This document shows, piece by piece, positions 8,239-17,452 of a stretch of 64,000 nt of DNA. The translations under genes and the position numbers were made by a program. The notes under the pieces are model-generated. The model was not told the origin of the DNA. It did not search any database and saw nothing but the letters and a program-made list of their open reading frames with translations. The DNA comes from HGM04593 sp045647885 (GTDB taxonomy: Bacteria > Bacteroidota > Bacteroidia > Bacteroidales > Bacteroidaceae). How positions within the stretch are numbered: position 1 is the stretch's first letter; the number at the start of each line of letters is the position of its first letter. Where the stretch lies: positions 1 through 64,000 of the forward strand of contig JAZRMX010000015.1 in the NCBI GenBank assembly GCA_045647885.1, read 5' to 3'.

Positions 8239-9192
8239 ATGAGAAATTTTATCACAGTAAACGACATAGGCGACCTTAAAAGCGCCGTAAAAGAGGCTCT
8301 TGAAATAAAAGCCGACCGCTATAAATATTGCGAACTGGGCAAGAACAAAACCCTTATGATGGTATTCTTCAATTCAAGTCTCCGCACCCGTTTGAGCACA
8401 CAAAAAGCAGCCCTCAATTTAGGTATGAACGTAATTGTGCTCGACATAAACCAAGGAGCTTGGAAGCTTGAGACCGAGCGAGGCGTTATTATGGACGGCG
8501 ACAAACCCGAACACATACTCGAGGCTATCCCCGTAATGGGCAGCTACTGCGATGTTATCGGCGTACGCTCTTTTGCCCGTTTCGAGAATAAAGAGGACGA
8601 TTACAACGAGGTTATCCTCAACCAATTCATAAAATATTCCGGCCGCCCCGTATTCTCTATGGAGGCAGCAACACGCCACCCCCTACAAAGCTTTGCCGAC
8701 CTCATCACCATTGAGGAACACAAGACAAAAGAACGCCCCAAAGTGGTTCTCACCTGGGCTCCCCACCCCAAAGCACTGCCCCAAGCAGTGCCCAACTCTT
8801 TTGCCGAGTGGATGAACGCTGCCGACTACGACTTCGTGATAACCCACCCCAAGGGTTACGAACTCGACCCTGCCTTTGTGGGTAACGCACGCGTGGAGTA
8901 CGACCAGATGAAAGCCTTTGAGGGAGCCGACTTCGTGTATGCCAAGAACTGGGCGGCCTACACCGGCGACAATTACGGCAAGGTGATATGCACCGACCGC
9001 GACTGGACAGTGAGCGAACGACAGATGGCAGTTACCAACAACGCTCACTTTATGCACTGCCTCCCCGTGCGCCGCAATATGATTGTAACCGACGATGTAA
9101 TAGAGAGCCCACGCTCGCTTGTCATCCCCGAGGCTGCAAACCGCGAAATATCGGCAACCGTGGTACTGAAACGAATAATCGAAAATCTTTAA
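8239..9192 (+). CDS. argF': N-succinyl-L-ornithine carbamoyltransferase
   Basis: A 317-residue transcarbamylase of the Bacteroides arginine pathway, which transfers a carbamoyl group to N-succinylornithine instead of ornithine. The carbamoyl-phosphate motif is present as SSLRTR (46-51) and the C-terminal HCLP motif is intact. Residue 90 is proline (GDKPEHILE). In the known enzymes, Pro at this position favours succinylornithine, whereas Glu favours acetylornithine, so the succinyl substrate is predicted. The gene has its own -7 box and ends in a perfect terminator. It runs in the same direction as tamB, but the two look functionally unrelated. Confidence 0.93.
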   Translation: MRNFITVNDIGDLKSAVKEALEIKADRYKYCELGKNKTLMMVFFNSSLRTRLSTQKAALNLGMNVIVLDINQGAWKLETERGVIMDGDKPEHILEAIPVMGSYCDVIGVRSFARFENKEDDYNEVILNQFIKYSGRPVFSMEAATRHPLQSFADLITIEEHKTKERPKVVLTWAPHPKALPQAVPNSFAEWMNAADYDFVITHPKGYELDPAFVGNARVEYDQMKAFEGADFVYAKNWAAYTGDNYGKVICTDRDWTVSERQMAVTNNAHFMHCLPVRRNMIVTDDVIESPRSLVIPEAANREISATVVLKRIIENL

Positions 9193-9196
9193 ACAT

Positions 9197-9226
9197 AAAG
9201 CGGGTGACCTAAAAGTCACCCGCTTT
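9197..9226 (+). terminator. hairpin terminator after the transcarbamylase
   Basis: A perfect 12-bp stem, AAAGCGGGTGAC (9197-9208) with GTCACCCGCTTT (9215-9226), closes a six-base CTAAAA loop. Confidence 0.75.
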
Positions 9227-9253
9227 GCTATAAATTGAATAAATACACCAAGA

Positions 9254-9982
9254 ATGCTCACCACCCACATACTCATATTCTGCCTCTCCATAGCCGCAAG
9301 CTTCATACAGCGAGCAAGCGGATTCGGGTTCGGAATATTTGTGATGATGTTCTTCCCCTTCATTCTCCCCTCTTACGGCGAGTCCATAACACTTTCGGGG
9401 TTGCTGGCAGGAAGCACAGCCCTGTTCATTACCCTGCGACATTGGAAACATATTAGGTGGAAAAGCGTTGCCATAATCATACTATTCAACATTGTAGCAG
9501 CATTCATTGCCATAGAATTTATGGCATCTATGGGTAACGACACAATGAAACGCAGCCTGGGAGTGGTGCTTGTAGCCGTGGCACTCTATTTCCTATTCTG
9601 GGAAAAGAGAATCTCGCTTATGATGCAGTCCAATGCAGCACGTGCCACAATAGGCACCATTAGCGGAGTGATGGGTGGCGTATTCGCAATGCCAGGCCCT
9701 GCGGTGGTACTCTACTGCATAAGCGCAATAAAGGATAAAATGCAATATATGGCAACAATGCAGGCGCTCTCGGTGGTATTCAATATTTTCTACACACTTT
9801 TCCGAGCACGCGAGGGATACTTCACGCACAACACCCCCATATTGTGGGCTGTGGGCTTAGGCGGAATCCTTATAGGTTCATTCCTAGGAGCGTGGTGTTT
9901 CAAAAGAATAAGCCGCGAGACACTGCGCCGGGCTGTCTGCGTGCTTATGATTATAAGCGGAATTTTCGCTGTTATACGCTGA
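9254..9982 (+). CDS. TSUP (TauE/SafE) family membrane permease
   Basis: A 242-residue protein with seven to eight predicted membrane segments and the duplicated glycine/proline-rich pattern of the TSUP family (SGFGFGIFV near residue 25; GVMGGVFAMPGPAVV near 138). Family members export sulfite, sulfoacetate or other organosulfur anions, but the substrate cannot be read from sequence. It stands alone between a terminator and the BlaI operator region, so it is probably monocistronic. No periplasmic or sulfur-metabolism partner is adjacent. Confidence 0.85.
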   Translation: MLTTHILIFCLSIAASFIQRASGFGFGIFVMMFFPFILPSYGESITLSGLLAGSTALFITLRHWKHIRWKSVAIIILFNIVAAFIAIEFMASMGNDTMKRSLGVVLVAVALYFLFWEKRISLMMQSNAARATIGTISGVMGGVFAMPGPAVVLYCISAIKDKMQYMATMQALSVVFNIFYTLFRAREGYFTHNTPILWAVGLGGILIGSFLGAWCFKRISRETLRRAVCVLMIISGIFAVIR

Positions 9983-10005
9983 TTTATACACTATTTACAT
10001 TTTTT

Positions 10006-10070
10006 AACTATAAAAATTAGTTTACCAACTAAAAAATATAGTTATTTGCGCCCAACTAAAAAATATAGTT
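10006..10070 (+). promoter_or_regulatory. three BlaI-type operators
   Basis: Three 17-bp inverted repeats share one geometry, AACTA-7 nt-TAGTT: 10006-10022, 10027-10043 and 10054-10070. The second and third have identical 17-bp sequences. They occupy the promoter region directly upstream of the BlaI-family gene (ATG at 10076). Multiple dyads of this kind are how BlaI/MecI repressors bind, so autoregulation is strongly suggested. Confidence 0.75.
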
Positions 10071-10075
10071 GAGTT

Positions 10076-10441
10076 ATGAAAAAGAATCTTACCAAAAGAG
10101 AAGAGGAAGTTATGGAACTCTTCTGGCGCGAAGGCCCCTTATTCGTCAAAGAGTTAATACCGTTTTTCGACGAACCCAAACCACACATTAACACCCTCTC
10201 GACCATTGTACGCGGTTTAGAAGAGAAGGGTTACATCACCCATAAGGTTTACGGCAACACTTTTCAATATTACGCCGCTGTGAGCAAGAGCGAGTATGGC
10301 AGAAAGAGCCTTAAAAACATCATAGGCCAATATTTCAAGAACTCCTACCTCAATGCTGTATCCTCATTAGTGGAGGAGGAAGAAATCTCTATAGAGGAAC
10401 TTAAGCAACTAATAGAAAAAATTAAAGACAAGCAAAAGTAA
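10076..10441 (+). CDS. BlaI/MecI/CopY-family transcriptional repressor
   Basis: A 121-residue winged-helix repressor with the usual BlaI start (LTKREEEVMELFW) and a DNA-binding helix around residues 38-60 (INTLSTIVRGLEEKGYI). The acidic C-terminal helix is the dimerisation part. It is followed without a gap by an M56 protease gene (stop TAA at 10439-10441, ATG at 10442), the classical repressor and sensor-protease pairing. Three matching operators lie upstream. No beta-lactamase or penicillin-binding-protein gene is nearby, so the regulated output is probably the pair itself plus unlinked genes. Confidence 0.93.
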   Translation: MKKNLTKREEEVMELFWREGPLFVKELIPFFDEPKPHINTLSTIVRGLEEKGYITHKVYGNTFQYYAAVSKSEYGRKSLKNIIGQYFKNSYLNAVSSLVEEEEISIEELKQLIEKIKDKQK

Positions 10442-12457
10442 ATGTATATGGAAGCACTCCTTATATATATTGCAAAATCGGCAACCGTGCTTACGTTGTT
10501 TGCGTTGCTCTTTAGCACATTGTTGCAATACGAAACGTTTCACCGTTTCAAACGCTTCACCCTGCTTTTAAGCATTCTACTCGCCTTTGTAATACCACTG
10601 GTGAATATTGGCGTGGAAACTCCTTTAACAGCCCTCTTCGCCCAAGAAACTCCAACCAACACAGAGGTTAATATAACACCTCAGCAACTCACTATAACAG
10701 CCAACAGCGCACCACCCACAACACTGCCCGACTATACTTTATGGGACTACACGACACTGCTCGCAGCCATATACCTTACAGGCGTGACACTCCTGTTTAT
10801 AAGGCTTATTATAATGTACATCTCCATCGCACGTATAATAAAGAGAGGAGAAAAGCAAGAAAAGGCCCCTTACACCACTCACCGCGTAGAGCTTCGCATT
10901 ATCAACGAAGAAATTAAGCCTTTTAGTTGGTTTCGATGGGTGGTTATAAACAACAGTGATTTACAAGAATGTGGCCGAGAGATAATAATACACGAGAGTG
11001 CTCACTGCCACGCCTTGCACTCGCTCGACATTGCGATAGCAGAAATTGTCATTATTCTCCAATGGTTCAACCCCTTCGCCTGGTTTGTAAAAAAACAACT
11101 TAAAGAGATACACGAATACGAGGCCGACCAAGCAGTACTACATAGCGGCATCAATATAGAAAAATATCAACAGCTAATAATAAAAAAAGCCGTTGGCGCA
11201 AGGCTCTACTCTATTGCCAACAGCTTTAATCACAGTTCAACCATAAAACGTATCACTATGATGTGTAAAAAGAAATCAAATCTATGGAGATGTACAAAAG
11301 CGTTGTACATACTCCCGGCGACAGCAATTGCTGCGCTACTCTTTTCGCAACCCGAGAGTATTAACGCCACCGAGCCCGAAAACAATGGCAAAGTTACTGA
11401 ATTTACAGCAAACAACCAAAAAACAAGGTTGGCAATAGCCGCAGGCGACAGCACTGTAAAGAAAAACGAGGTCAGTGCAATTGGCAAAGTAAAAAACACG
11501 CAACCCAACGCCACCGTGCGGAGCAACGATCCTGTTTTTCAGGTAGTTGAAAAAATGCCACAATTCCCCGGAGGCGAAGCTGCTTTGATGCAGTTCCTGC
11601 AAAATTCCATCCGCTACCCGGCCGAGGCTCGCTCGGCCAACGCGCAAGGGCGCTGTTTCGTTCAGTTCATTGTTAACAGCAACGGCAAGATTAATAATGC
11701 AGAAATTGTAAAAAGTAGCGGCAACGAGGCTCTCGACAAAGAAGCGTTGCGCGTTGTAAATTCAATGCCGGTGTGGAACCCCGGCACACAAGGCGGAGAA
11801 AGAGTAAACACCCGCCTCACGCTACCCATCGCATTCAAAACAAGCAAGCCCGCCGACACAAAACCCGAAGGACCGCTACTCATTATAAACGGTGCAATAT
11901 ACGAGGGCGACGCAGCAATATTAACCGCCTTCAATGAGGAGCATATTGAGAGTATAACCGTTCTTCAAAAGGAAGAAGCCACAAAAATACACGGCGAGAG
12001 AGGGCGACACGGAGCAATAATGATAAAGCTCAAAGAGAATGCCATCAACCCCGTGGGAATCTTTTTAATAGGGCTCGCCGACAGCCTCGCAAAAGCAGAA
12101 AAAGCCCCCAAAATGTACCAGTTCAACGTGGGACTTGCGCAGGATGAAAAAGCAGCTGAGAGCTACGACGCACCGGCACAATTCAACGGCGACACCAACA
12201 TCCTGCAATTGGACAACACCACAAGCGTGCTCGAAAGCGGGCTCACCGAGGGGAGCGTCACCCTCGAATTTAACATTGAGACCGACGGCAGCATCACCTC
12301 TGTAAAAGTAAAAAAGAGTAGCGGTAACCCCCGCATAGACGCCGAAGCCGGAGAACGCTTATACCACACACAAAGGCAATGGAGCCCGGCCACTAAAGAC
12401 GGTAAGCCTGTGCGCACACGCCCCAGCATCACGCTCACCTTCTCTAAACACAAATAA
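10442..12457 (+). CDS. BlaR1-like M56 metallopeptidase with TonB-type C-terminal domains
   Basis: A 671-residue sensor-protease. Membrane helices lie near residues 5-25, 35-55 and 97-125. The cytoplasmic zinc-protease site is HESAH at 184-188, with HEYEAD at 224-229 giving the third ligand, and another helix lies near 285-305. The periplasmic part is unusual: a TonB C-terminal domain (about 368-465, FPGGEAALMQFL), a short segment resembling the plug of TonB-dependent receptors (about 477-530, ESITVLQKEEATKIHGERG), then a second TonB-like domain (582-671). Bacteroidetes M56 proteins often carry one TonB domain. Here the plug mimic and second copy suggest binding to outer-membrane transporter parts. 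It should cleave the BlaI protein encoded just upstream. Confidence 0.9.
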   Translation: MYMEALLIYIAKSATVLTLFALLFSTLLQYETFHRFKRFTLLLSILLAFVIPLVNIGVETPLTALFAQETPTNTEVNITPQQLTITANSAPPTTLPDYTLWDYTTLLAAIYLTGVTLLFIRLIIMYISIARIIKRGEKQEKAPYTTHRVELRIINEEIKPFSWFRWVVINNSDLQECGREIIIHESAHCHALHSLDIAIAEIVIILQWFNPFAWFVKKQLKEIHEYEADQAVLHSGINIEKYQQLIIKKAVGARLYSIANSFNHSSTIKRITMMCKKKSNLWRCTKALYILPATAIAALLFSQPESINATEPENNGKVTEFTANNQKTRLAIAAGDSTVKKNEVSAIGKVKNTQPNATVRSNDPVFQVVEKMPQFPGGEAALMQFLQNSIRYPAEARSANAQGRCFVQFIVNSNGKINNAEIVKSSGNEALDKEALRVVNSMPVWNPGTQGGERVNTRLTLPIAFKTSKPADTKPEGPLLIINGAIYEGDAAILTAFNEEHIESITVLQKEEATKIHGERGRHGAIMIKLKENAINPVGIFLIGLADSLAKAEKAPKMYQFNVGLAQDEKAAESYDAPAQFNGDTNILQLDNTTSVLESGLTEGSVTLEFNIETDGSITSVKVKKSSGNPRIDAEAGERLYHTQRQWSPATKDGKPVRTRPSITLTFSKHK

Positions 12458-12476
12458 AATTCCAATAAATACAAAA

Positions 12477-12510
12477 ATATAGGCAAGATATCTTGCCTAT
12501 ATTTTTTATC
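12477..12510. terminator. bidirectional terminator between M56 gene and rarA
   Basis: A perfect 26-bp palindrome (12477-12502) centred on AGATATCT is followed by T's on the plus strand and lies just beyond the rarA stop. It can serve both convergent genes. Confidence 0.7.
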
Positions 12511-12511
12511 A

Positions 12512-13795
12512 TCATTTTGAGAATTTTCTCTCGTCATCCCAGCAGAAATTCATCCACGCCTTCGTCTTTTGCTCGGCAGGGTTATCCTGTGGCACCCAGA
12601 AGGAGAAATCCCTGCCATCGTCGGGCAAGAACTGTTGTTTTACAAAGTGATGGGGATAGTCGTGTGAATATTTATAGCCGTCGGCATAACCAAGCTGTCG
12701 CATAAGTTGTGTGGGAGCGTTACGCAAGGGCAGAGGCACAGGCAGGTTACCCGTCTCACGCACCTTCTCGAGCGCGCTGTTTATACCCGCGTATGCCGAA
12801 TTGCTCTTGGGAGAAGTGGCAAGATAGACTGTAGCCTCGGCAAGAGGAATGCGCCCCTCGGGCCAGCCAATCTTCATCACCGCGTCAAAGGCAGCATTGG
12901 CAAGAAGCAGGGCGTTGGGGTTGGCAAGGCCTATATCCTCTGCAGCAGAGATTATAAGACGGCGGGCAATAAATTCGGGAGCCTCACCGCCCTCTATCAT
13001 ACGGGCAAGCCAGTAAAGTGCCGCGTCGGGGTCGCTGCCACGTATAGATTTTATAAAGGCCGATATTATGTCGTAATGCATCTCCCCCTCTTTGTCATAG
13101 GCAAGAGGGCTTTGTTGCAAGCAACTTACGACCTTATCGTCGGTTACCACAACAGGCGACACAGCATCGGCCTCAACCACAAGTTCAAGAGTATTGAGCA
13201 ATTTGCGGGCATCGCCACCGCTGTATCGCAACAGAGCGTCGGTCTCCTGCAATACCACTCCACGGGTTTTCAAGGCCTCGTCGGTTGTTATCGCATAGTC
13301 GAGCAGTTGTAGCAAATCCTCTTTTTCAAGAGATTTAAGCACATAGAGCTGGCAACGCGAGAGAAGCGGGCGTATAACCTCGAAGGAAGGATTCTCGGTT
13401 GTTGCACCAATCAGAGTTACAACGCCTGTTTCCACCGCGCTCAACAGCGAATCCTGCTGCGACTTATTGAAACGGTGTATCTCGTCGATAAAGAGTATGG
13501 CACCACCGTCACCCGAAAAAAGCGGTGAACTTTTCGCTTTGTCGATAACCTCGCGCACCTCCTTTACCCCCGACGACACAGCGTTAAGGGTATAGAAGGG
13601 GCGGTTCAGTTTCTTTGCAATTATTTTTGCTATGGTTGTTTTTCCCGTACCGGGAGGGCCCCACATAATGAACGAAAGGATGCGCCCCGAATCGACCATA
13701 CGACGGAGCACAGCCCCCTCGCCTATGAGGTGTTTCTGCCCCACATAGGCACTAAAATCGGTTGGGCGCAAGCGTTCTGCAAGGGGTTTTGCCAT
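12512..13795 (-). CDS. rarA: replication-associated recombination protein A (AAA+ ATPase)
   Basis: A 427-residue AAA+ ATPase of the RarA/MgsA/WRNIP1 family. Walker A is GPPGTGKTT at 46-54 and Walker B is LFIDEIHRF near 101-109. The C-terminal MgsA domain carries the family signature RLIISAAEDIGLANP. RarA acts at stalled replication forks as a clamp-loader-like tetramer. It starts 14 nt after the fhs stop on the same strand, so the two are probably co-transcribed. The convergent M56 gene shares its terminator. Length and motifs match the family. Confidence 0.95.
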   Translation of the reverse strand: MAKPLAERLRPTDFSAYVGQKHLIGEGAVLRRMVDSGRILSFIMWGPPGTGKTTIAKIIAKKLNRPFYTLNAVSSGVKEVREVIDKAKSSPLFSGDGGAILFIDEIHRFNKSQQDSLLSAVETGVVTLIGATTENPSFEVIRPLLSRCQLYVLKSLEKEDLLQLLDYAITTDEALKTRGVVLQETDALLRYSGGDARKLLNTLELVVEADAVSPVVVTDDKVVSCLQQSPLAYDKEGEMHYDIISAFIKSIRGSDPDAALYWLARMIEGGEAPEFIARRLIISAAEDIGLANPNALLLANAAFDAVMKIGWPEGRIPLAEATVYLATSPKSNSAYAGINSALEKVRETGNLPVPLPLRNAPTQLMRQLGYADGYKYSHDYPHHFVKQQFLPDDGRDFSFWVPQDNPAEQKTKAWMNFCWDDERKFSK

Positions 13796-13809
13796 AGCCT
13801 ACTTTTTTA

Positions 13810-15471
13810 TTAGCTCAAACCAACGATTTCGCCGTTGATATAGTCGATGTGGTTAGCCTGGGGGTCTTTGGGAAGACCGGGCATACGGATGATATCACCG
13901 GCAATGGCAACAATCATCTCGGCACCGGCGTTAAGCACAACGTCGCGTATCTGCAAGTTGAAGCCCTTTGCTGCACCATACAATTTCGCGTCGGCGCTGA
14001 AAGAGAACTGTGTCTTTGCTATGCAGACGGGGAACGATGTCATACCCAATTTCTCGGCAAGCTTTATGCGGTCCATCGCAGGCTTTGCGAAAGACACTGA
14101 TGCAGCACCGTAGATATTCTTGGCAACCTTCTCAATTTTTGTAGCGATGCAATCCTCGTCGCTGTATGTAAATTCGAGTTTCTTCGAGGGGTTGTTGGCA
14201 ATGGTATCCACCACAATCTGTGCCATCTCCACAGCACCCTCACCACCCTGTGCAAAGGCGTTGTTGATAACGAAGGGCAAGCCGAGTTCCTGCTCCACGT
14301 GAGCGCGAAGAAGAGCCATCTCCTCGTCGGTGTCGGTCGCAAAACGGTTGAACACTACAATTACAGACTGGCCGAAAGACTGAAGGTTGGCAACGTGACG
14401 GTCGAGGTTGGCAAGACCATTGCGCAAACCATCCATATCGGGCTCCTTAATTTTGTCGAGCTCTACGCCACCGTGCATCTTCAAGCCTTGTGCTGTAGCA
14501 ACAATAACTGTTGCGTCGGGCTGGAGACCGCTTTTGCGGCAAAGGATGTTATAGAATTTCTCGGCTCCAAGGTCGGCACCGAAGCCTGCCTCGGTAATAG
14601 TGTACTCGCTGTGGGCAAGAGCCATTTTTGTAGCGAGCTGTGAGTTACAACCGTGAGCGATATTCGCGAAAGGACCGCCGTGAACCACCGCGGGAGTATT
14701 CTCGGTTGTCTGCACGAGGTTGGGTTGTATGGCATCCTTCAAGAGAACCATAATGGAACCGGCAATACCCAAGTCCTTAACGGTGAAAGGCTCGCCAGAG
14801 TATGTATAACCAAGAAGAATATTCTCTATACGACGACGCAAGTCATTCTCGTCGGAAGCAAGGCAGAGGATAGCCATAAGCTCCGATGCAGGGGTAATAT
14901 CAAAGCCAGCCTGCTCAACAAGACCGTTTGTTGCAGGGCCCACACCTGTGATTATAGAACGCAAAGAACGGTCGTTCACGTCGAGCACACGACGCCATAG
15001 AATCTCCTTAAGACCGAAGCCCTCTTTTGCGTGCTGATAGAGATAGTTGTCGAGCAAAGCTGCAATCATATTATGTGCCGAGGTTATCGCGTGAAAGTCA
15101 CCGGTAAAGTGGAGATTGATTTTCTCCATAGGCAATACCTGTGCATAACCGCCACCGGCAGCACCACCCTTCATTCCGAAGCAGGGGCCAAGAGAGGGCT
15201 CACGGAGAGCAACCACCGCCTTCTTGCCAATCTTGTTAAGACCAAGCGCAAGGCCAATAGAAACAGTTGTTTTACCAATACCTGCACGCGTTGCAGTGAT
15301 GGCAGTAACAAGGATAAGCTTTCCCTTCTGTTCGCCGATAAGGTTCAAAGGAAGTTTTGCAATATACTTGCCATAGTGCTCAAGATCGTCGGCTGCGATA
15401 CCCATCATTGCAGCCACATTTTCAATACGTTGAAGCTCGGTTTCGTGAGCTATCTCAATATCACTTTTCAT
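13810..15471 (-). CDS. fhs: formate--tetrahydrofolate ligase
   Basis: A 553-residue enzyme that makes 10-formyl-THF from formate, THF and ATP in one-carbon metabolism. The P-loop is TATRAGIGKTT at 59-69, with Ile where many bacteria have Glu. REPSLGPCFGMKGGAAGGG and FTGDFHAIT are clear family signatures. Length is normal. It is the promoter-proximal gene of a probable fhs-rarA unit. A minus-strand TATCTTCG box at 15516-15523 lies about 45 nt upstream of the ATG. The start MKSDIEIAHETELQRI matches the family N-terminus. Confidence 0.96.
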   Translation of the reverse strand: MKSDIEIAHETELQRIENVAAMMGIAADDLEHYGKYIAKLPLNLIGEQKGKLILVTAITATRAGIGKTTVSIGLALGLNKIGKKAVVALREPSLGPCFGMKGGAAGGGYAQVLPMEKINLHFTGDFHAITSAHNMIAALLDNYLYQHAKEGFGLKEILWRRVLDVNDRSLRSIITGVGPATNGLVEQAGFDITPASELMAILCLASDENDLRRRIENILLGYTYSGEPFTVKDLGIAGSIMVLLKDAIQPNLVQTTENTPAVVHGGPFANIAHGCNSQLATKMALAHSEYTITEAGFGADLGAEKFYNILCRKSGLQPDATVIVATAQGLKMHGGVELDKIKEPDMDGLRNGLANLDRHVANLQSFGQSVIVVFNRFATDTDEEMALLRAHVEQELGLPFVINNAFAQGGEGAVEMAQIVVDTIANNPSKKLEFTYSDEDCIATKIEKVAKNIYGAASVSFAKPAMDRIKLAEKLGMTSFPVCIAKTQFSFSADAKLYGAAKGFNLQIRDVVLNAGAEMIVAIAGDIIRMPGLPKDPQANHIDYINGEIVGLS

Positions 15472-15515
15472 AGTTTTTATAATTAAATATTTTAATATAC
15501 GCGCATAATAGAGTG

Positions 15516-15523
15516 CGAAGATA
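15516..15523 (-). promoter_or_regulatory. -7 box of fhs
   Basis: TATCTTCG on the minus strand fits the TAnnTTTG box with one change. The fhs start codon lies about 45 nt downstream. Confidence 0.4.
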
Positions 15524-15638
15524 GTGAATAAACTTCAAATGCCGGCCTAAAAATCCTCTATTTTTTTCAACCACAACAATTATTCCATTTTTCATAATTT
15601 ATAAGCCACACAATAAGAGGAAATTCCGTTTTTTGTGC

Positions 15639-15646
15639 TATTTTTG
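15639..15646 (+). promoter_or_regulatory. -7 box of glnS
   Basis: TATTTTTG is a full match to TAnnTTTG, 45 nt before the glnS start. No clear TTTG is seen at the -33 distance. Confidence 0.5.
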
Positions 15647-15691
15647 TAAATTGTATTAAAAGCACGAATAAAAAACAAAAACATATATACA

Positions 15692-17434
15692 ATGACCGAG
15701 ATAAACGAAACTGAAAAAAGCGAGAAAAAGAGTGTCAGTTTTATCGAGCAAGCGATTATAAACGACCTTGCCGAGGGTAAGAACGGAGGAAAAGTACAGA
15801 CACGTTTCCCGCCCGAGCCCAACGGTTACCTGCACATTGGGCACGCAAAAGCCATCTGTATGGACTTCGGTATGGCCGAAAAATACAACGGAGTATGTAA
15901 CTTGCGTTTCGACGACACAAACCCCACAAAGGAGGATGTGGAGTATGTAGACGCAATTATGGAAGATATCAAGTGGCTGGGCTTCGAGTGGGCCAATGTC
16001 TACTACGCTTCCGACTATTTCCAGCAGTTGTGGGATTTTGCCGTACGCCTCATCAAGGAGGGTAAAGCATACATCGACGAGCAGAGCGCCGAGCAGATTG
16101 CCGCACAGAAAGGCACACCCACACAGCCCGGAACAAACAGCCCTTACCGTGACCGCCCGGCAGAAGAGAGCCTTGCACTCTTCGAGAAGATGAACACAGG
16201 CGAGATTGAGGAGGGTAAAATGGTGTTGCGTGCCAAAATTGACATGGCAAGTTCAAATATGCACTTCCGCGACCCCATTATCTATCGCGTGGTAAAGAGC
16301 GCACACCACCGTACCGGCACAACCTGGAAGGCCTACCCTATGTACGACTTCGCGCACGGACAGAGCGACTACCTCGAGGGCGTTACACACTCACTCTGCA
16401 CCCTTGAATTTGTGCCCCACCGCCCCTTGTACGACCTTTTCGTAGACTGGATTAAGGAAGAAAAAGACCTGGAGGACAACCGCCCCCGACAGTATGAGTT
16501 CAACAAGCTCAACCTCAACTACACACTTATGAGCAAACGCAACTTGCTCATTCTTGTGAAAGAGGGACTTGTAAACGGCTGGGACGACCCCCGTATGCCG
16601 ACAATCTGCGGTTTCCGCCGTCGCGGTTACTCACCCGAATCAATACGCAACTTTGTAGATAAAATCGGTTACACCACATACGACGCCCTCAACGACTTCG
16701 CCCTGCTCGAAAGTGCAGTACGCGAGGACCTCAACTCACGCGCCACACGCGTTTCGGCAGTTATCAACCCTGTGAAGCTGACCATCACCAACTACCCCGA
16801 AGACAAGGTTGAAGAGCTCACAGCCATAAATAACCCCGAAAAGCCCGAGGATGGCACACACACCATTGAGTTCAGCCGCGAATTGTGGATAGAGCGCGAC
16901 GACTTTATGGAAGACGCTCCCAAAAACTACTTCCGCCTCACACAAGGCCGCGAGGTACGTTTGAAGAACGCTTACATTGTTCTTTGCACCGGCTGCGTGA
17001 AAGACGAGCAAGGCAACGTAACAGAAGTTCTCTGCGAGTACATCCCCGAGACAAAGACCGGCGAAAAAGATGCCAATCGCAAGGTTAAGAGCACAATCCA
17101 CTGGGTGAGCCGCGACCACTGCGTAAAAGCCGAAGTGCGCCTCTATGACCGTTTGTGGAAAGCCGAGAACCCCCGCGACGAAATGGCCGCCATCAGAGAG
17201 GAGAAGGGATGCGACGCACTTGAGGCTATGAAGGAGATGATAAACCCCAACTCGCTCGAAATACGCAGCGAGTGCTACGTGGAGAAATACCTCGCCACAC
17301 TGCAGCCCTTGAGTTACCTGCAGTTCCAGCGCATCGGTTACTTCAACATAGACCCCGCATCGACACCCGAGAAGCTAATCTTCAACCGCACAGTATCGCT
17401 TAAGGACACTTGGAGCAAGATTAAAGGAAAATAA
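15692..17434 (+). CDS. glnS: glutaminyl-tRNA synthetase
   Basis: A 580-residue class I synthetase that charges tRNA-Gln. The HIGH motif lies at about 48-51 (PPEPNGYLHIGHAK), the KMSKS-equivalent is LMSKRNL, and the C-terminal anticodon-binding beta-barrels are present. The N-terminus is short, as in bacterial GlnRS, without the YqeY extension. The start ATG follows an AT-rich leader with a -7 box. The TPR gene begins 18 nt after its stop, and a single terminator follows that gene, so the two likely form one transcript. Confidence 0.97.
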   Translation: MTEINETEKSEKKSVSFIEQAIINDLAEGKNGGKVQTRFPPEPNGYLHIGHAKAICMDFGMAEKYNGVCNLRFDDTNPTKEDVEYVDAIMEDIKWLGFEWANVYYASDYFQQLWDFAVRLIKEGKAYIDEQSAEQIAAQKGTPTQPGTNSPYRDRPAEESLALFEKMNTGEIEEGKMVLRAKIDMASSNMHFRDPIIYRVVKSAHHRTGTTWKAYPMYDFAHGQSDYLEGVTHSLCTLEFVPHRPLYDLFVDWIKEEKDLEDNRPRQYEFNKLNLNYTLMSKRNLLILVKEGLVNGWDDPRMPTICGFRRRGYSPESIRNFVDKIGYTTYDALNDFALLESAVREDLNSRATRVSAVINPVKLTITNYPEDKVEELTAINNPEKPEDGTHTIEFSRELWIERDDFMEDAPKNYFRLTQGREVRLKNAYIVLCTGCVKDEQGNVTEVLCEYIPETKTGEKDANRKVKSTIHWVSRDHCVKAEVRLYDRLWKAENPRDEMAAIREEKGCDALEAMKEMINPNSLEIRSECYVEKYLATLQPLSYLQFQRIGYFNIDPASTPEKLIFNRTVSLKDTWSKIKGK

Positions 17435-17452
17435 CAATCAAAACAATACCGG

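Noticed and set aside
14064..15471. Unusual P-loop of Fhs (AGIGKTT instead of GEGKTT) as a sign of inactivity
   Set aside because: Lys and Thr residues are intact and I believe Ile at this position is common in Bacteroidetes homologues, so it is likely a lineage variant.
13847..15486. Plus-strand frames opposite fhs
   Set aside because: Shadows of a clear formate-THF ligase; codon pattern belongs to the other strand.
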